The position numbers and the translations under genes are program-made. The notes under the pieces were generated by a model. The model did no database searches. It was not told where the DNA came from and saw nothing but the letters and a program-made list of their open reading frames with translations. This document shows positions 33,768-43,493 of a stretch of DNA of 64,000 nucleotides, one piece after another. Within the stretch, counting starts at the first letter, position 1. The number at the start of each line of letters is the position of its first letter. This DNA is from Marinithermofilum abyssi (GTDB lineage Bacteria; Bacillota; Bacilli; Thermoactinomycetales; DSM-45169), in NCBI RefSeq assembly GCF_014641195.1, contig NZ_BMHQ01000011.1, positions 16,711 through 80,710 on the forward strand. The letters run 5' to 3'.

Positions 33768-34827
33768 GAGGTTCCCTCCTCATTCCGCGAGCGCGGCTGA
33801 ATATCGATTGGGATAGATTGGCTGCCACGAACAAAATAATCGCCGCAAACACCACCCGGATCACTTCGAAAGGAACATCTGCAGCAAATTGCATGTTTCC
33901 GCCGCCGTAGGTCAGCACACCGAACAACACTGCTGCCAGCAAAATCCCGATCGGAGCATTGGCTCCCAGGAGTGCGACAGCAATCCCATCAAAGCCGATT
34001 CCTTCAAAACCGCCGCGGATAGACAAATATCCGGAGGTGCCCAAAAGCTGACACGCTCCTGCCAGTCCGGCAAACATCCCGCTGATCATCATCGAGGAGA
34101 GGATGCTGCGTTTGACATTCATTCCCGCATATTCAGAAGCATGGGGATTGTAACCAACAGCTCGCAATTCAAATCCGTACGTCGTCTTCCACAGCAACAC
34201 ATACATCCCATAAGCCGCCAAGAGAGCGATCATGATACCCAAATGAATGCGGGAGTTGTCGAACCATTGCGACAGCAAATCCCAGCGCAATGAAGCGGAT
34301 TCTTTGATTTTGTCCGTGGAATCGGCCCCGTTGGACAACCAGGTCCGAACTAACCAGTTGGACAAGTTTAATGCAATAAAATTCATCATAATGGTGGTGA
34401 TGACTTCGTGTACACCGCGAACCGCTTTTAACAATCCCGGGATGAAGGCCCACAATGCTCCGGCAACAGCTGCAGCGGCCACAGCGGCCGCTGAGTGCAA
34501 CACCGGCGGCAAAGAAAACTTCAACCCCACAATGGCGGCAGCCAGGGAGCCGATGATCATCTGCCCTTCCACCCCGATATTGAACAATCCTGTCCGAAAA
34601 GCCAAACCCACAGCCAAACCGGTCAAGATCAATGGTGTAATGGTGCGGATGGTTTCTCCCAAATCATAGGGCTGAAAAATTGCGTTTTGAAAGAGGGCAC
34701 CATAAGCCAGCAAAGGATCATATCCTGCCGCCAGCATCATCCCAGCGCCAACAAGCATCCCCAACAGGACGGAGATCAACGAAGTCAGCCATGCCGACTG
34801 GTTGTGTATCTGTTCCAAGTGTTTCAT
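33760..34827 (-). CDS. Nucleoside ABC transporter permease 1 (YufP/NupP-like)
   Basis: A 355-residue polytopic membrane protein with about nine to ten helices. GLFNIGVEGQMIIGSLAA and LRAVGYNPHASEYAGMNVK are the conserved cytoplasmic motifs shared with permease 2. The start is ATG 34827, overlapping the ATPase stop as ATGA; the frame is open upstream inside the ATPase gene, but that is not a real start. Confidence 0.93.
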   Translation of the reverse strand: MKHLEQIHNQSAWLTSLISVLLGMLVGAGMMLAAGYDPLLAYGALFQNAIFQPYDLGETIRTITPLILTGLAVGLAFRTGLFNIGVEGQMIIGSLAAAIVGLKFSLPPVLHSAAAVAAAAVAGALWAFIPGLLKAVRGVHEVITTIMMNFIALNLSNWLVRTWLSNGADSTDKIKESASLRWDLLSQWFDNSRIHLGIMIALLAAYGMYVLLWKTTYGFELRAVGYNPHASEYAGMNVKRSILSSMMISGMFAGLAGACQLLGTSGYLSIRGGFEGIGFDGIAVALLGANAPIGILLAAVLFGVLTYGGGNMQFAADVPFEVIRVVFAAIILFVAANLSQSIFSRARGMRREPHA

Positions 34828-36350
34828 CCTTGTGCCACTTCCTCCCCCACCTTGCCGCCCGCCATCAAGAGGCCGATTTCCTCTTCGTTCGTTGTCTTCG
34901 GGTTTAGCCAACCAGCAATCCGTCCTCCATACATGACGGCGATCCGATCACTTAATTTCAATATCTCATCCAGCTCCAATGACATCAGCAAAACAGCCTT
35001 TCCCTTGTCCCGTTGCTCCACCAAACGGCGATGGATAAATTCGATGGCCCCGACATCCAGCCCCCGTGTCGGCTGTGCAGCAATCAAAAGATCCGGATCC
35101 CGGTCCACTTCCCGGGCGATGATCGCTTTTTGCTGGTTCCCGCCGGACAAAGCCCGGGCATGTGTTTGTTCATCCGGTGTGCGTACATCAAAATCTTCGA
35201 TCAGCCGCTTTGCATGACGGAAAATCTCCGGATAACGCAAAAGAAACCCTTTGGCGAAAGGGGTCTGGTCATAGGTCTGCAGCACCATGTTTTCCCCGAT
35301 GGAAAAATCAAGCACCAGCCCTCGTTTCTGCCGGTCTTCCGGGATATGCCCCACACCCCGGCGGGCAATGGCCCTAGGCTGAAGCCGGGTAATCGCCTCG
35401 CCATTCAGCAGGATGTCCCCCGCATGAGCCTTGCGCAAACCCGTGATGGCTTCCAGCAGCTCCGATTGACCATTCCCATCCACACCGGCCAAGCCGACGA
35501 TTTCTCCCGCCCGGACTTCCAGATCCAACCCTCGGACCGCCTCCACTCCACGACTGTCCTTTACAGTGAGAGACTGGACCTTCAACACCGTCTTTCCGGG
35601 GCGTGACTCCTGCTTATTCACCGAAAACGAGACTTCGCGCCCCACCATCATGGAAGCCAGCTCTTGTTCACTGGTTCCCTTCACGGAAGTGGATCCGATC
35701 GTTTTTCCCCTGCGAATCACCGTTACGGTATCGCAGATCCGCATGATCTCTTTCAACTTGTGCGTAATAAAGATGATCGTTTTCCCTTCCCGCACCAAAT
35801 TCTCCATGATCTCCATCAGTTCGTCGATCTCCTGGGGGGATAATACCGCTGTCGGTTCGTCAAAAATCAGTACTTCAGCGCCCCGGTAGAGAGTTTTCAA
35901 AATTTCCACCCGTTGTTGCATCCCGACGGAAATATCCCGAATCCGCGCGGTTGGATCCACACGCAAGCCGTACTTTTCAGAAATCTCCCTCACTTCTCGT
36001 TCAGCCCGATGCCGATCGATGCAGCCTCTGCTCGTAGGTTCGGCCCCCAGGATAATATTTTCCGTCACTGTAAAAGGTTCCACCAACATAAAGTGCTGGT
36101 GAACCATGCCGATTCCCAATGCTGCTGCCTTGGTCGGCCCAGTGATTTTCACCGGTTTCTCCCGGATGAAAATCTCTCCTTCATCCGGCTGATACAAACC
36201 GAATAGGATATTCATCAGAGTGGATTTGCCTGCGCCGTTTTCTCCCAGCAACGCATGAATCTCTCCCTGATTGACCGATAGATGAACCTGATCGTTGGCG
36301 ACAATGCCGGGAAATCGTTTCGTGATCCCCCTCATTTCCACTGCATTCAT
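34824..36350 (-). CDS. Nucleoside ABC transporter ATP-binding protein (YufO/NupO-like)
   Basis: A 508-residue protein with two ABC domains in tandem. Domain 1: Walker A GENGAGKS, signature ISVGMQQRVEILK, Walker B LIFDEPTAVL. Domain 2: GVDGNGQSELL, where Walker A has Gln for Lys, and signature LSGGNQQKAIIARE with LLIAAQPTRGLD. The degenerate second site is usual in the sugar/nucleoside (CUT2-like) class. The start is ATG 36350 after AAGGAGGGTG. The terminator upstream suggests that it is expressed at a lower level than the binding protein. Confidence 0.94.
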   Translation of the reverse strand: MNAVEMRGITKRFPGIVANDQVHLSVNQGEIHALLGENGAGKSTLMNILFGLYQPDEGEIFIREKPVKITGPTKAAALGIGMVHQHFMLVEPFTVTENIILGAEPTSRGCIDRHRAEREVREISEKYGLRVDPTARIRDISVGMQQRVEILKTLYRGAEVLIFDEPTAVLSPQEIDELMEIMENLVREGKTIIFITHKLKEIMRICDTVTVIRRGKTIGSTSVKGTSEQELASMMVGREVSFSVNKQESRPGKTVLKVQSLTVKDSRGVEAVRGLDLEVRAGEIVGLAGVDGNGQSELLEAITGLRKAHAGDILLNGEAITRLQPRAIARRGVGHIPEDRQKRGLVLDFSIGENMVLQTYDQTPFAKGFLLRYPEIFRHAKRLIEDFDVRTPDEQTHARALSGGNQQKAIIAREVDRDPDLLIAAQPTRGLDVGAIEFIHRRLVEQRDKGKAVLLMSLELDEILKLSDRIAVMYGGRIAGWLNPKTTNEEEIGLLMAGGKVGEEVAQG

Positions 36351-36370
36351 TTTTTCACCCTCCTTGCCCA

Positions 36371-36413
36371 CCCGAAAAAAGGGCCAGCTTGGGGGCCAGC
36401 CCTTTTTCTTTTC
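36371..36413 (-). terminator. Terminator/attenuator between BMP lipoprotein and ATPase genes
   Basis: Minus strand AAAGGGC...GCCCTTT with inner pairing around CCCCAA, followed by T. It lies 6 bases past the binding-protein stop and 20 bases before the ATPase ribosome site, so it probably raises the ratio of binding protein to transporter. Confidence 0.85.
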
Positions 36414-36419
36414 CATCGG

Positions 36420-37451
36420 TTATTTTTTGAGGAAGCTTTTCAATTCCTCGTCTGTTGCAGGCACATTGATTTTCCCGTCGACAATTTGCTGCCTGTAATC
36501 CTCCACCTTTTTCATCACGTCAGCCGGCACGTATTTATCCGTGGTATCCGCCACAGCAACCGCCTGGTCCTTCAAACCGAGCTCGACTTGTTTTCCGCCG
36601 GCAAACTTGCCGTCCTTCAGATCTTTCATCACGTCGAAGACAGCCACATCCACCCTTTTCACCATGGAGCTCAAGGTATGATCCGGTGCCAGCCGGGACT
36701 GATCCATATCCACCCCGATCGCCCAATACTTCCCCTTCTTCCGGGTCTTCACCTCGTTGAAGAGCCCTTTGCCCACACCGCCAGAAGCATGGTAAACGAT
36801 ATCTACGCCCTGATCATACATGTTGGCGGCAATCGTCCGTCCTTTGGCCTCATCCGTAAAGCTTTCCGCATAGACCACTTCCACTTTTGCCTTGGGGTTT
36901 ACCGCATGTACCCCCGCTACATAGCCAGCTTCAAATTTTTTGATCAAAGGGGACGTAATTCCACCGATGAAACCGACTTTGTTCGTTTTGGTCATGGATC
37001 CCGCGATCACACCCATCAGGAAGGAACCTTCTTCTTCTTTAAAGGTGACCGCAACGACATTGGAAGGAATCTTTCCTCCCATATTGGAGTCGACGATGCC
37101 CAGTTTGGCATCCGGGAACTGCTCCGCTACATCCCGCATCGACTTTTCAAACTTAAAACCGATTCCCCAGGTGATATCCCGTTTTTCACGGATAAACCGG
37201 GTCAGGTTGGGTATGTAATCTTCATCCCGCTTGGATTCCAATGCCTTCACATCGGCCCCCAGCTCTTTCTTAGCTTTTTCCATGCCTTCCCAAGCTGTTT
37301 GGTTGAACGACTCGTCGTTCAGCCCGCCGGTATCCGTCACCAGCCCCGCCTTGAACCCGCCGTCAGCCTGATTGTTGGCAGCCCCGCACCCGCTGATGGC
37401 CAGCACCGTCACCAGACTGAGCATCAGGATAGCCCATCCTTTTTTGCTCAT
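36420..37451 (-). CDS. BMP-family nucleoside-binding lipoprotein (YufN/NupN-like)
   Basis: A 343-residue extracellular lipoprotein. MSKKGWAILMLSLVTVLAI is a lipoprotein signal peptide, with cleavage before Cys in AISGC. The mature protein is of the BMP/PnrA family: KAGLVTDTGGLNDESFNQ and YHASGGVGKGLFNEV are typical of the nucleoside-binding site. ATG 37451 follows AAGGGGG; the frame extends upstream, but only this ATG gives a signal peptide. It delivers nucleosides to the two permeases encoded downstream. Confidence 0.95.
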   Translation of the reverse strand: MSKKGWAILMLSLVTVLAISGCGAANNQADGGFKAGLVTDTGGLNDESFNQTAWEGMEKAKKELGADVKALESKRDEDYIPNLTRFIREKRDITWGIGFKFEKSMRDVAEQFPDAKLGIVDSNMGGKIPSNVVAVTFKEEEGSFLMGVIAGSMTKTNKVGFIGGITSPLIKKFEAGYVAGVHAVNPKAKVEVVYAESFTDEAKGRTIAANMYDQGVDIVYHASGGVGKGLFNEVKTRKKGKYWAIGVDMDQSRLAPDHTLSSMVKRVDVAVFDVMKDLKDGKFAGGKQVELGLKDQAVAVADTTDKYVPADVMKKVEDYRQQIVDGKINVPATDEELKSFLKK

Positions 37452-37617
37452 CCCAAGCAACCCCCTTGATAGAAAAATAAAGGGATACCCGAACAAGTGC
37501 CAATCCTCATCCGATTCGGCCTTTTTCGACATTTTGGATGCCGCAGTCCCGAAGGACAACGGCCGAACCGCTGCGGTTGGACAACTCCTCCTATTTCAAA
37601 AGGGTTATCCCTTTACA

Positions 37618-37626
37618 TTTATACCA
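37618..37626 (-). promoter_or_regulatory. Extended -10 promoter for the nucleoside transporter operon
   Basis: Minus strand TGGTATAAA, 166 bases upstream of the BMP gene. No clear -35. The leader behind it carries small hairpins (AACCG-CAG-CGGTT and GTCC-TTCG-GGAC) but I recognise no purine riboswitch. Confidence 0.45.
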
Positions 37627-37670
37627 TGCGTTTGTATGAATTGCTAGCCTATTGTTTTCCTCCCTTCGAT

Positions 37671-40040
37671 CTACATCGGGATGTTTTGCTGCTGCAACTG
37701 CTCCGGATGCACCAGCACCTCCCGCGGCTTGCTGCCTTCATAAGGGCCGACAACCCCATTCTGTTCCATGGCGTCAATCAAGCGAGCTGCCCGGGTATAG
37801 CCGATGCGCAGGCGTCGTTGCAAAAGAGAAACGGATGCCGTTTTCGCTTCCACCACCAGCTGCACCGCTTGGGGATACAATTCGTCCTCCACTGTTTCCC
37901 CGTCCTCGGCTTCTTTTGCCTCGGGAATCATCTCTTCCTGGTAGCGGGCTTCCTGCTGGTCCTTCACAAAGCGAACCACCGCCTCCACCTCTTTATCCGA
38001 CACAAAGGAACCTTGTACCCGAATCGGCTTGGATGCGCCTACGGGCAAATACAGCATATCCCCGCGTCCCAGCAGCTTCTCTGCGCCGCCCATATCCAAA
38101 ATGGTGCGGGAATCGGCCTGGGAAGACACACCGAAAGCAATCCGGGAGGGGATGTTTGCCTTGATCACACCGGTGATCACATCCACCGACGGGCGCTGAG
38201 TGGCGATAATCAAATGAATTCCCGCCGCGCGCGCCATTTGTGCCAGCCGGCAGATGGCATCCTCTACATCAGCGGGGGCCACCATCATCAAATCCGCCAG
38301 TTCGTCGACAATCACCACAATATACGGCAACGGTGGACGATCTTTCTGCTCTTGGATCAGTTGGTTATATCGTTCAATATCCCGTGCGCCGGATTTGGCA
38401 AACAATTCATACCGCTTCTCCATTTCCGCCACCACTTTTTTCAGCGCCACTGCAGCCCGGCGGGAATCTGTCACTACCGGCGCCAACAAATGGGGAATTC
38501 CGTTATACACGTTGAGTTCCACCATCTTGGGATCAATCATCATGAAACGGACCTCATTGGGTTTCGCCTTATACAAAATGCTGCAGATAATGTCGTTGAT
38601 GCAGACACTTTTTCCTGCCCCGGTGGCACCAGCCACCAACAAGTGAGGCATCTTGGTGAGATCCCCCACGATCGCTTCACCGGAAATATCCCGCCCCAGC
38701 GCCAGGGAGAGCTTGGATTTGGACTCATGGTACTGGGAGCTTTCCAGCACATCCCGCAGGCTGACGATGGAAACCTCGGGATTGGGCACTTCGATCCCCA
38801 CCGCGGCTTTTCCCGGAATAGGCGCCTCTATCCGAATATCCTTGGCCGCCAAAGCCAGTGCAAGATCATCCGCCAAATTGACGATTCGGCTCACTTTTAC
38901 CCCTGTGCTGGGCTGTACTTCGTATCGGGTGACAGCGGGCCCCCTGTGGATCTGGGTGACCGTTGCCTTGACACCGAAACTCTCTAAGGTGGCTTCCAGC
39001 TTTTTCGCGTTTTCCGTCATGCCGCGGCGTTCTTGCTGCCTGCCGGATTTTTTCGGCTTATCCAAAAGAGAATAGGATGGAAGGCGATATTCCGCCATCT
39101 CTTTTTCAGGGTGGAACTGTACCACAACCGTACCGTCTTTTTCCGATTCCTTCGGTTTCTCTGCCGCTTGTTCCGCTCCCGAGCCAGAAGCGGAGCCGGG
39201 TGCCGGTTTGGCCTGGCCCAGAATCGATGCTGCCAAATCGGGAGACGGTTTGGAATCTTCCTCCGCCGCCGGTTCACTTCGGTCCGCAAAATCATGAATG
39301 ACCGGCATTTCCAACTGTTCGTACTGAGGAGCTTTTTTCCCCAGCCAGTCTCGCTTTTTCGCTTTCCGAGTGAAGCCGGAAGAGTCTCCTTGTTCCTTCT
39401 TTTGTTGCAGTGCCGTAAACCGGCGGGAAAGATCCCGCTTCCACTCGGCCACTTTGTTTTGCCACCAGGCACGCAGTTTCCGAAAAGCGGTGACATAGGA
39501 AAAGCCGGTAGTCAACAACACACCCGCCAGAGCCAACGCCGTCACGGCGATAGTGGAGCCCGTCCGATCAAACAGATAATAAAACAAGGCATAACCAAAA
39601 GCGCCCACCATACCTCCTCCGATGTCCGTGGGAAGACGGGACTCGCGCTCCTCCAACACCAATTTCCATGTCGTCGCCAGGATGGGGCCGCCTTGGCCTT
39701 TGGCTTCGAGCGTGTCAAAGGTATCCATATGGTTCATAATCAGAAAGGCAAGCACCATCAGCAAAATCCCCGTCCACCGGGGAGACCACTCTTTCGGCCA
39801 CCGCCGCTGCACCATCACATACACAGACAGAACGATACCGCCAAGAGGGAGTAAAAAGTCCCAGTTTCCTACAAAAAAACGGGACAAGTATGTAAGAGAA
39901 CGCCCAGTCGCCCCCAAGTTGGCCATCGCCATCAAGGATAAGGTGAAAATGCCGATCCCGTACAGTTCGTAACGGATCGCCCGTTTCAGGCCTGTTTGTT
40001 TGGTTTGCTTGTTTTCTTTTTTCTTTTTTCCTTTCGCCAT
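37671..40040 (-). CDS. spoIIIE: DNA translocase SpoIIIE/FtsK
   Basis: A 789-residue membrane-anchored DNA pump. Four transmembrane helices are in the first 190 residues; a Lys/Glu/Ser/Pro-rich linker follows; the motor domain contains [16 protein letters not shown] (Walker A), [12 protein letters not shown] (Walker B) and [13 protein letters not shown]; the C-terminal gamma winged-helix domain is [19 protein letters not shown]. It moves the chromosome into the forespore or clears the septum. The start is ATG 40040 after AAAGGTG. The name follows position near tepA/ylzJ; a vegetative FtsK (SftA-type) has fewer helices. Confidence 0.95.
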   Translation of the reverse strand: MAKGKKKKENKQTKQTGLKRAIRYELYGIGIFTLSLMAMANLGATGRSLTYLSRFFVGNWDFLLPLGGIVLSVYVMVQRRWPKEWSPRWTGILLMVLAFLIMNHMDTFDTLEAKGQGGPILATTWKLVLEERESRLPTDIGGGMVGAFGYALFYYLFDRTGSTIAVTALALAGVLLTTGFSYVTAFRKLRAWWQNKVAEWKRDLSRRFTALQQKKEQGDSSGFTRKAKKRDWLGKKAPQYEQLEMPVIHDFADRSEPAAEEDSKPSPDLAASILGQAKPAPGSASGSGAEQAAEKPKESEKDGTVVVQFHPEKEMAEYRLPSYSLLDKPKKSGRQQERRGMTENAKKLEATLESFGVKATVTQIHRGPAVTRYEVQPSTGVKVSRIVNLADDLALALAAKDIRIEAPIPGKAAVGIEVPNPEVSIVSLRDVLESSQYHESKSKLSLALGRDISGEAIVGDLTKMPHLLVAGATGAGKSVCINDIICSILYKAKPNEVRFMMIDPKMVELNVYNGIPHLLAPVVTDSRRAAVALKKVVAEMEKRYELFAKSGARDIERYNQLIQEQKDRPPLPYIVVIVDELADLMMVAPADVEDAICRLAQMARAAGIHLIIATQRPSVDVITGVIKANIPSRIAFGVSSQADSRTILDMGGAEKLLGRGDMLYLPVGASKPIRVQGSFVSDKEVEAVVRFVKDQQEARYQEEMIPEAKEAEDGETVEDELYPQAVQLVVEAKTASVSLLQRRLRIGYTRAARLIDAMEQNGVVGPYEGSKPREVLVHPEQLQQQNIPM

Positions 40041-40155
40041 GTACAATCACCTTTTCTCTATGATGCCTCGTTGCGGAACAAAATGTCGCTCCTTTCGCGC
40101 TGCAACGCCGGATTTCCCATATGATTCCATGGCGTTTTTCGCCAGCCCTCACCTT

Positions 40156-40164
40156 ATTATAACA
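40156..40164 (-). promoter_or_regulatory. Extended -10 promoter for spoIIIE
   Basis: Minus strand TGTTATAAT, perfect -10 with TGn extension, about 115 bases upstream of the start; the -35 region is poor. Confidence 0.6.
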
Positions 40165-40229
40165 TGGAAAGGGCAGCCAATCTTCGCCTACCATTTCGTG
40201 ATCCCCTTCGGTGATCTCCTGCCAAAAAG

Positions 40230-40255
40230 AAAAGAAGCTTGGAAAAAGCTTCTCA
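40230..40255 (-). terminator. Terminator-like hairpin at the edge of repeat element B
   Basis: Minus strand GAAGCTT and AAGCTTC pair around TTTCC, followed by TTTTC. It would end transcripts coming from tepA-ylzJ. Confidence 0.7.
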
Positions 40256-40440
40256 GATCGATGACAAACCTGTAGGATCGCTTCGACTCTTTTGCCCGTT
40301 GCTCCCTTGCCCGTGGGCACACTAAAGCATTTTCCTTGGTTCGCGCCTCGTCATCGCACCTCACGGGGCATTTCGTCGTGCTACGTGTCGCTGCACTCCA
40401 TAGCCACGCTATATTTATCTGTGATGTCAGAAAGGGAGAG
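40230..40440. repeat. Dispersed intergenic repeat, copy B
   Basis: GATGACAAACCT (40260-40271) and CCCGTTGCTCCCTTGCCCG (40295-40313) are shared with copies A and C in the same orientation. The third motif is present in the opposite orientation: GCCTCGTCATCG (40345-40356), with neighbouring GCATTTTCCTTGGTTCG matching the reverse complement of copy A next to its third motif. The right edge is uncertain. Confidence 0.65.
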
Positions 40441-40502
40441 ACGGGATTCTCTGTTACACTGGATAAGCTGAGAGGTCGGAAAAACCTCTTTAGGTGTTAA
40501 AA

Positions 40503-40706
40503 CTATAACCGACTACCCGGCTGGAAGCGGGGATCGAGGTAGTGTGCGGGGTCCATTGAGAGCAAGCGGACGATCCTCGTATCATGAAGACCCACTTGCT
40601 CCACCAACATGGGAACCCCTTCCACCACGGCTTCCCGATATTCCGGCTGCGGCAGAGTGGGATCGTAAAACACCATGTCCGCAGGGACCACCGAATAATG
40701 AATCAC
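40503..40706 (-). CDS. ylzJ: YlzJ-like small protein
   Basis: A 67-residue protein of the YlzJ family. [16 protein letters not shown] and [19 protein letters not shown] are the recognisable parts. It follows tepA with a 4-base overlap, as in Bacillus. Function unknown. Confidence 0.85.
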   Translation of the reverse strand: MIHYSVVPADMVFYDPTLPQPEYREAVVEGVPMLVEQVGLHDTRIVRLLSMDPAHYLDPRFQPGSRL

Positions 40707-41479
40707 TGAATGACGCCTCCGTTTCGATTCATCTCGATCCGACGATTCAGTTCTTCCAAAGCGTCTGACAACCCGCCCACCTGATCGATCAATCCATGAT
40801 GGACGGCATCCCGTCCGATTACATTGGTACCGATATCTCGGGCCAGTTCGCCGGTGCGGAACATCAACTCGCGGAATTTCTCTTCCGTAATGTTGGAATG
40901 ACGGGCAACAAAACGGATCACCCGCTCCTGCATCTTTTCCATATATTCAAAAGTCTGCGGAACACCTACAACCATTCCGGTCAATCGCACGGGGTGAATC
41001 GTCATCGTGGCCGTTTCGGCGATAAAGGACATATCGGCGGAAACGGCGATGGGTACACCGATACTGTGCCCTCCTCCCAGAACTAACGAGACTGTCGGTT
41101 TACTCATACTGGCGATCATTTCAGCGATGGCCAGACCGGCTTCCACGTCCCCGCCGACGGTATTGAGAATGATAACGACCCCTTCAATGTTTTTGTTTTG
41201 CTCAGCAGCCACAATCTGGGGTATCACATGTTCATACTTCGTCGTCTTGTTTTGGGCCGGCATCACCAAGTGCCCTTCCACCTGCCCGACCACCGATAAA
41301 CAATAGATGTTGGATGCCAAGTGGGGAACATTGGCCTGCCCCAGTTGTTGAATGGCATCCACTACACTTTTCTTGCGATCCTCATCCATCTTTTCCGGCT
41401 TTTCCGGCGTCTTCGGCGGTTCGGGTGGGGATGGCGGACTCACCTGAGGTTGTGTCTCCGATTTGGTTTCCATATCCAT
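40703..41479 (-). CDS. tepA: ClpP-like protease TepA (YmfB)
   Basis: A 258-residue ClpP/Crotonase-fold serine protease. An N-terminal Pro/Glu/Lys-rich stretch (residues 1-45) precedes the fold. The catalytic Ser is in [12 protein letters not shown] and the His in [10 protein letters not shown]; an Asp follows in the C-terminal part. Bacillus TepA is linked to protein translocation and degradation of spore small acid-soluble proteins. The start is ATG 41479 after AAGGAGG; the frame extends through the upstream terminator to 41647, which is not coding. Confidence 0.9.
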   Translation of the reverse strand: MDMETKSETQPQVSPPSPPEPPKTPEKPEKMDEDRKKSVVDAIQQLGQANVPHLASNIYCLSVVGQVEGHLVMPAQNKTTKYEHVIPQIVAAEQNKNIEGVVIILNTVGGDVEAGLAIAEMIASMSKPTVSLVLGGGHSIGVPIAVSADMSFIAETATMTIHPVRLTGMVVGVPQTFEYMEKMQERVIRFVARHSNITEEKFRELMFRTGELARDIGTNVIGRDAVHHGLIDQVGGLSDALEELNRRIEMNRNGGVIQ

Positions 41480-41591
41480 GGCAGTAACCTCCTTTTCTTT
41501 TGTAGTATGTACTTCTTTCCTCTTATTCCATACAAAAAAGCATTCCACAGAATACTTCCCCCGGCCCGCTCGAGTTGGATGTATTCCGCCA

Positions 41592-41637
41592 CAAAAAAAT
41601 AGCCGCAACCCCTTATTTATCAAGGGGTTGCGGCTAT
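41592..41637 (-). terminator. Intrinsic terminator after RNase J
   Basis: Minus strand ATAGCCGCAACCCCTT and AAGGGGTTGCGGCTAT form a 16-base perfect stem with a GATAAAT loop, followed by a run of T. It starts 20 bases past the stop. Confidence 0.97.
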
Positions 41638-41657
41638 CGTTGTTCATGGAATTATAC

Positions 41658-43337
41658 TTATACTTCCATAATGATTGGCAAAATCATTGGCCGGCGCCGA
41701 GTTTTATCATACAAGAAGCGGCTCAGCGCATCCCGGATGCTCGTCTTGAGCGACGCCCATTCGCTGACGCGTTCGTTCGCACACTTTTCCATCGTTTGGG
41801 TGACAATGCGGTTGGCTTCCTCCAGCAGCTTTTCCGACTCTCGTACATAGACAAAGCCGCGGGAGATAATATCCGGTCCGGACAAGATTTTGCCATTGTT
41901 TTTACCTAGGGTGACTACAACCACCAAAATTCCGTCTTGCGACAGCAATTTGCGGTCACGTAACACGATATTTCCTACATCTCCGACACCTAAACCGTCA
42001 ATCAAAACATTACCTGTCGTTACCTTCGAACCATAACGGGCTTTCCCGCCGGAAAACTCCACAACATCTCCATTGTCGCAGATAAAGATGTTTTCCGGAC
42101 GAACGCCCACTAACTCTGCAAGTTGGCCGTGAGCCCGAAGCATGCGGTGCTCACCATGAATCGGGATGAAATATTTGGGACGCATGAGGGTGAGCATGAG
42201 TTTCAGATCTTCCTGGGAACCGTGACCAGACACGTGAACGCCGTTCTGAGCGTTGGTGCTGTAGACAACGTCGGCCCCGACCCGGAACAACTGGTCGACC
42301 GTACGTGCTACCAGCTTTTCGTTTCCGGGGATCGGTGTCGCCGCCAAAACAACGGTATCTCCCGGCAGGATTTCGATTTTTCGATGGGAGCCATGGGCCA
42401 TCCGTGTCAGCGCAGACATCGGTTCCCCTTGGCTGCCGGTAGACATCACCGCTACCTTATGAGCGGGCAATCGGTTGATTTCGTCCGGGTCGATTAACAG
42501 ATCCGATGGAACCCGCAAATAACCCAGTTCCATCCCGATGTTTACTACATTCACCATGCTGCGGCCGATGACCGCCAATTTCCGATTATGCATGTGCGCA
42601 GCATCAACCACTTGCTGAATCCGGTGAATATTGGAGGCGAATGTAGCAACGATCACCCGCTGTTTGGCCTTGCGGAACACCTCTTCCAGCGCTTCCCCGA
42701 CCGTGCGTTCCGATCCGGTAAAGCCCGGGCGTTCCGCGTTGGTGCTGTCGGACAGCAGGCAGAGGACTCCCTTTTTGCCGATTTCCGCCATTTTGTGCAT
42801 GTCGGCTGCCTGTCCGTTGACAGGTGTCATGTCAAATTTGAAGTCACCCGTATGAACTACACAGCCTTCGGGTGTCTCCAAACATACGCCGACAGAATCC
42901 GGAATACTGTGGTTCGTTTTGAAGAAGGTCGCCTTCATCGAACCCATTTTAATCTCCGAACGACTGTTGATCAGCACACGTTTGGTCTGGTTCAAAAGAT
43001 GAGCTTCGCGCAGCTTGTGCTCCACGAGTCCCATCGTCAGTTTGGTTCCGAATACCGGTACATTCAAATCCTTCAAGATGTAAGGAAGTCCGCCGATATG
43101 ATCCTCATGTCCATGCGTCAAAATAATGCCGCGAACTTTGTCGCGATTTTCCAACAAATACGTGATGTCCGGAATCACCACATCGATTCCCAACATTTCC
43201 TCTTCCGGAAACATCAGTCCCGCATCGATGACGACGATGTCATCCCCGTACTGCACCACGTACATGTTTTTCCCGATTTCATCCAACCCACCGAGAGCAA
43301 AAATGGAGAGTTTGCTTCGTGAGTTGTTCTTTCCCAA
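41658..43337 (-). CDS. Ribonuclease J
   Basis: A 559-residue metallo-beta-lactamase/beta-CASP ribonuclease with 5'-3' exo- and endonuclease activity. [12 protein letters not shown] is the zinc motif; HTGDFKFD and [13 protein letters not shown] follow; [10 protein letters not shown] is in the C-terminal half. It lies in the Bacillus rnjB (ymfA) position downstream of dapA, but the sequence ([13 protein letters not shown], end [13 protein letters not shown]) looks more like RNase J1. The start is TTG 43337 after AGGAGGAATTT; the frame extends to 43382 without a ribosome site. Confidence 0.93.
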   Translation of the reverse strand: MGKNNSRSKLSIFALGGLDEIGKNMYVVQYGDDIVVIDAGLMFPEEEMLGIDVVIPDITYLLENRDKVRGIILTHGHEDHIGGLPYILKDLNVPVFGTKLTMGLVEHKLREAHLLNQTKRVLINSRSEIKMGSMKATFFKTNHSIPDSVGVCLETPEGCVVHTGDFKFDMTPVNGQAADMHKMAEIGKKGVLCLLSDSTNAERPGFTGSERTVGEALEEVFRKAKQRVIVATFASNIHRIQQVVDAAHMHNRKLAVIGRSMVNVVNIGMELGYLRVPSDLLIDPDEINRLPAHKVAVMSTGSQGEPMSALTRMAHGSHRKIEILPGDTVVLAATPIPGNEKLVARTVDQLFRVGADVVYSTNAQNGVHVSGHGSQEDLKLMLTLMRPKYFIPIHGEHRMLRAHGQLAELVGVRPENIFICDNGDVVEFSGGKARYGSKVTTGNVLIDGLGVGDVGNIVLRDRKLLSQDGILVVVVTLGKNNGKILSGPDIISRGFVYVRESEKLLEEANRIVTQTMEKCANERVSEWASLKTSIRDALSRFLYDKTRRRPMILPIIMEV

Positions 43338-43397
43338 AAAAATTCCTCCTGTATTTAATTGTAGTTCACCCAAAAACCGCACAAGTCACTTGGTTCC

Positions 43398-43427
43398 ATT
43401 ATACCCGATTGCTGATCCCGCTTGCAA
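43398..43427 (-). promoter_or_regulatory. SigA promoter for RNase J
   Basis: Minus strand TTGCAA, 18-base spacer, TATAAT, 61 bases upstream of the start and downstream of the dapA terminator. Confidence 0.75.
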
Positions 43428-43466
43428 GAAACAGCCAAAAAATCTTCCCATTCCTTTTCCAAACAT

Positions 43467-43493
43467 CAAAAAAACCCGCCGGTTGGCGGGTTT
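43467..43493 (-). terminator. Intrinsic terminator after dapA
   Basis: Minus strand AACCCGCC and GGCGGGTT pair around AACC, followed by a run of T. It overlaps the dapA stop codon. Confidence 0.92.

Larger units (their letters stand above)
40041..40502. other. Intergenic region upstream of spoIIIE, with repeat element B
   Basis: This 462-base stretch holds the spoIIIE promoter near 40156-40164, a terminator-like hairpin (40230-40255), repeat element B (40260-40390) and a small hairpin near 40470-40495 (AAGAGGT...ACCTCTC). No gene is seen. Confidence 0.65.
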
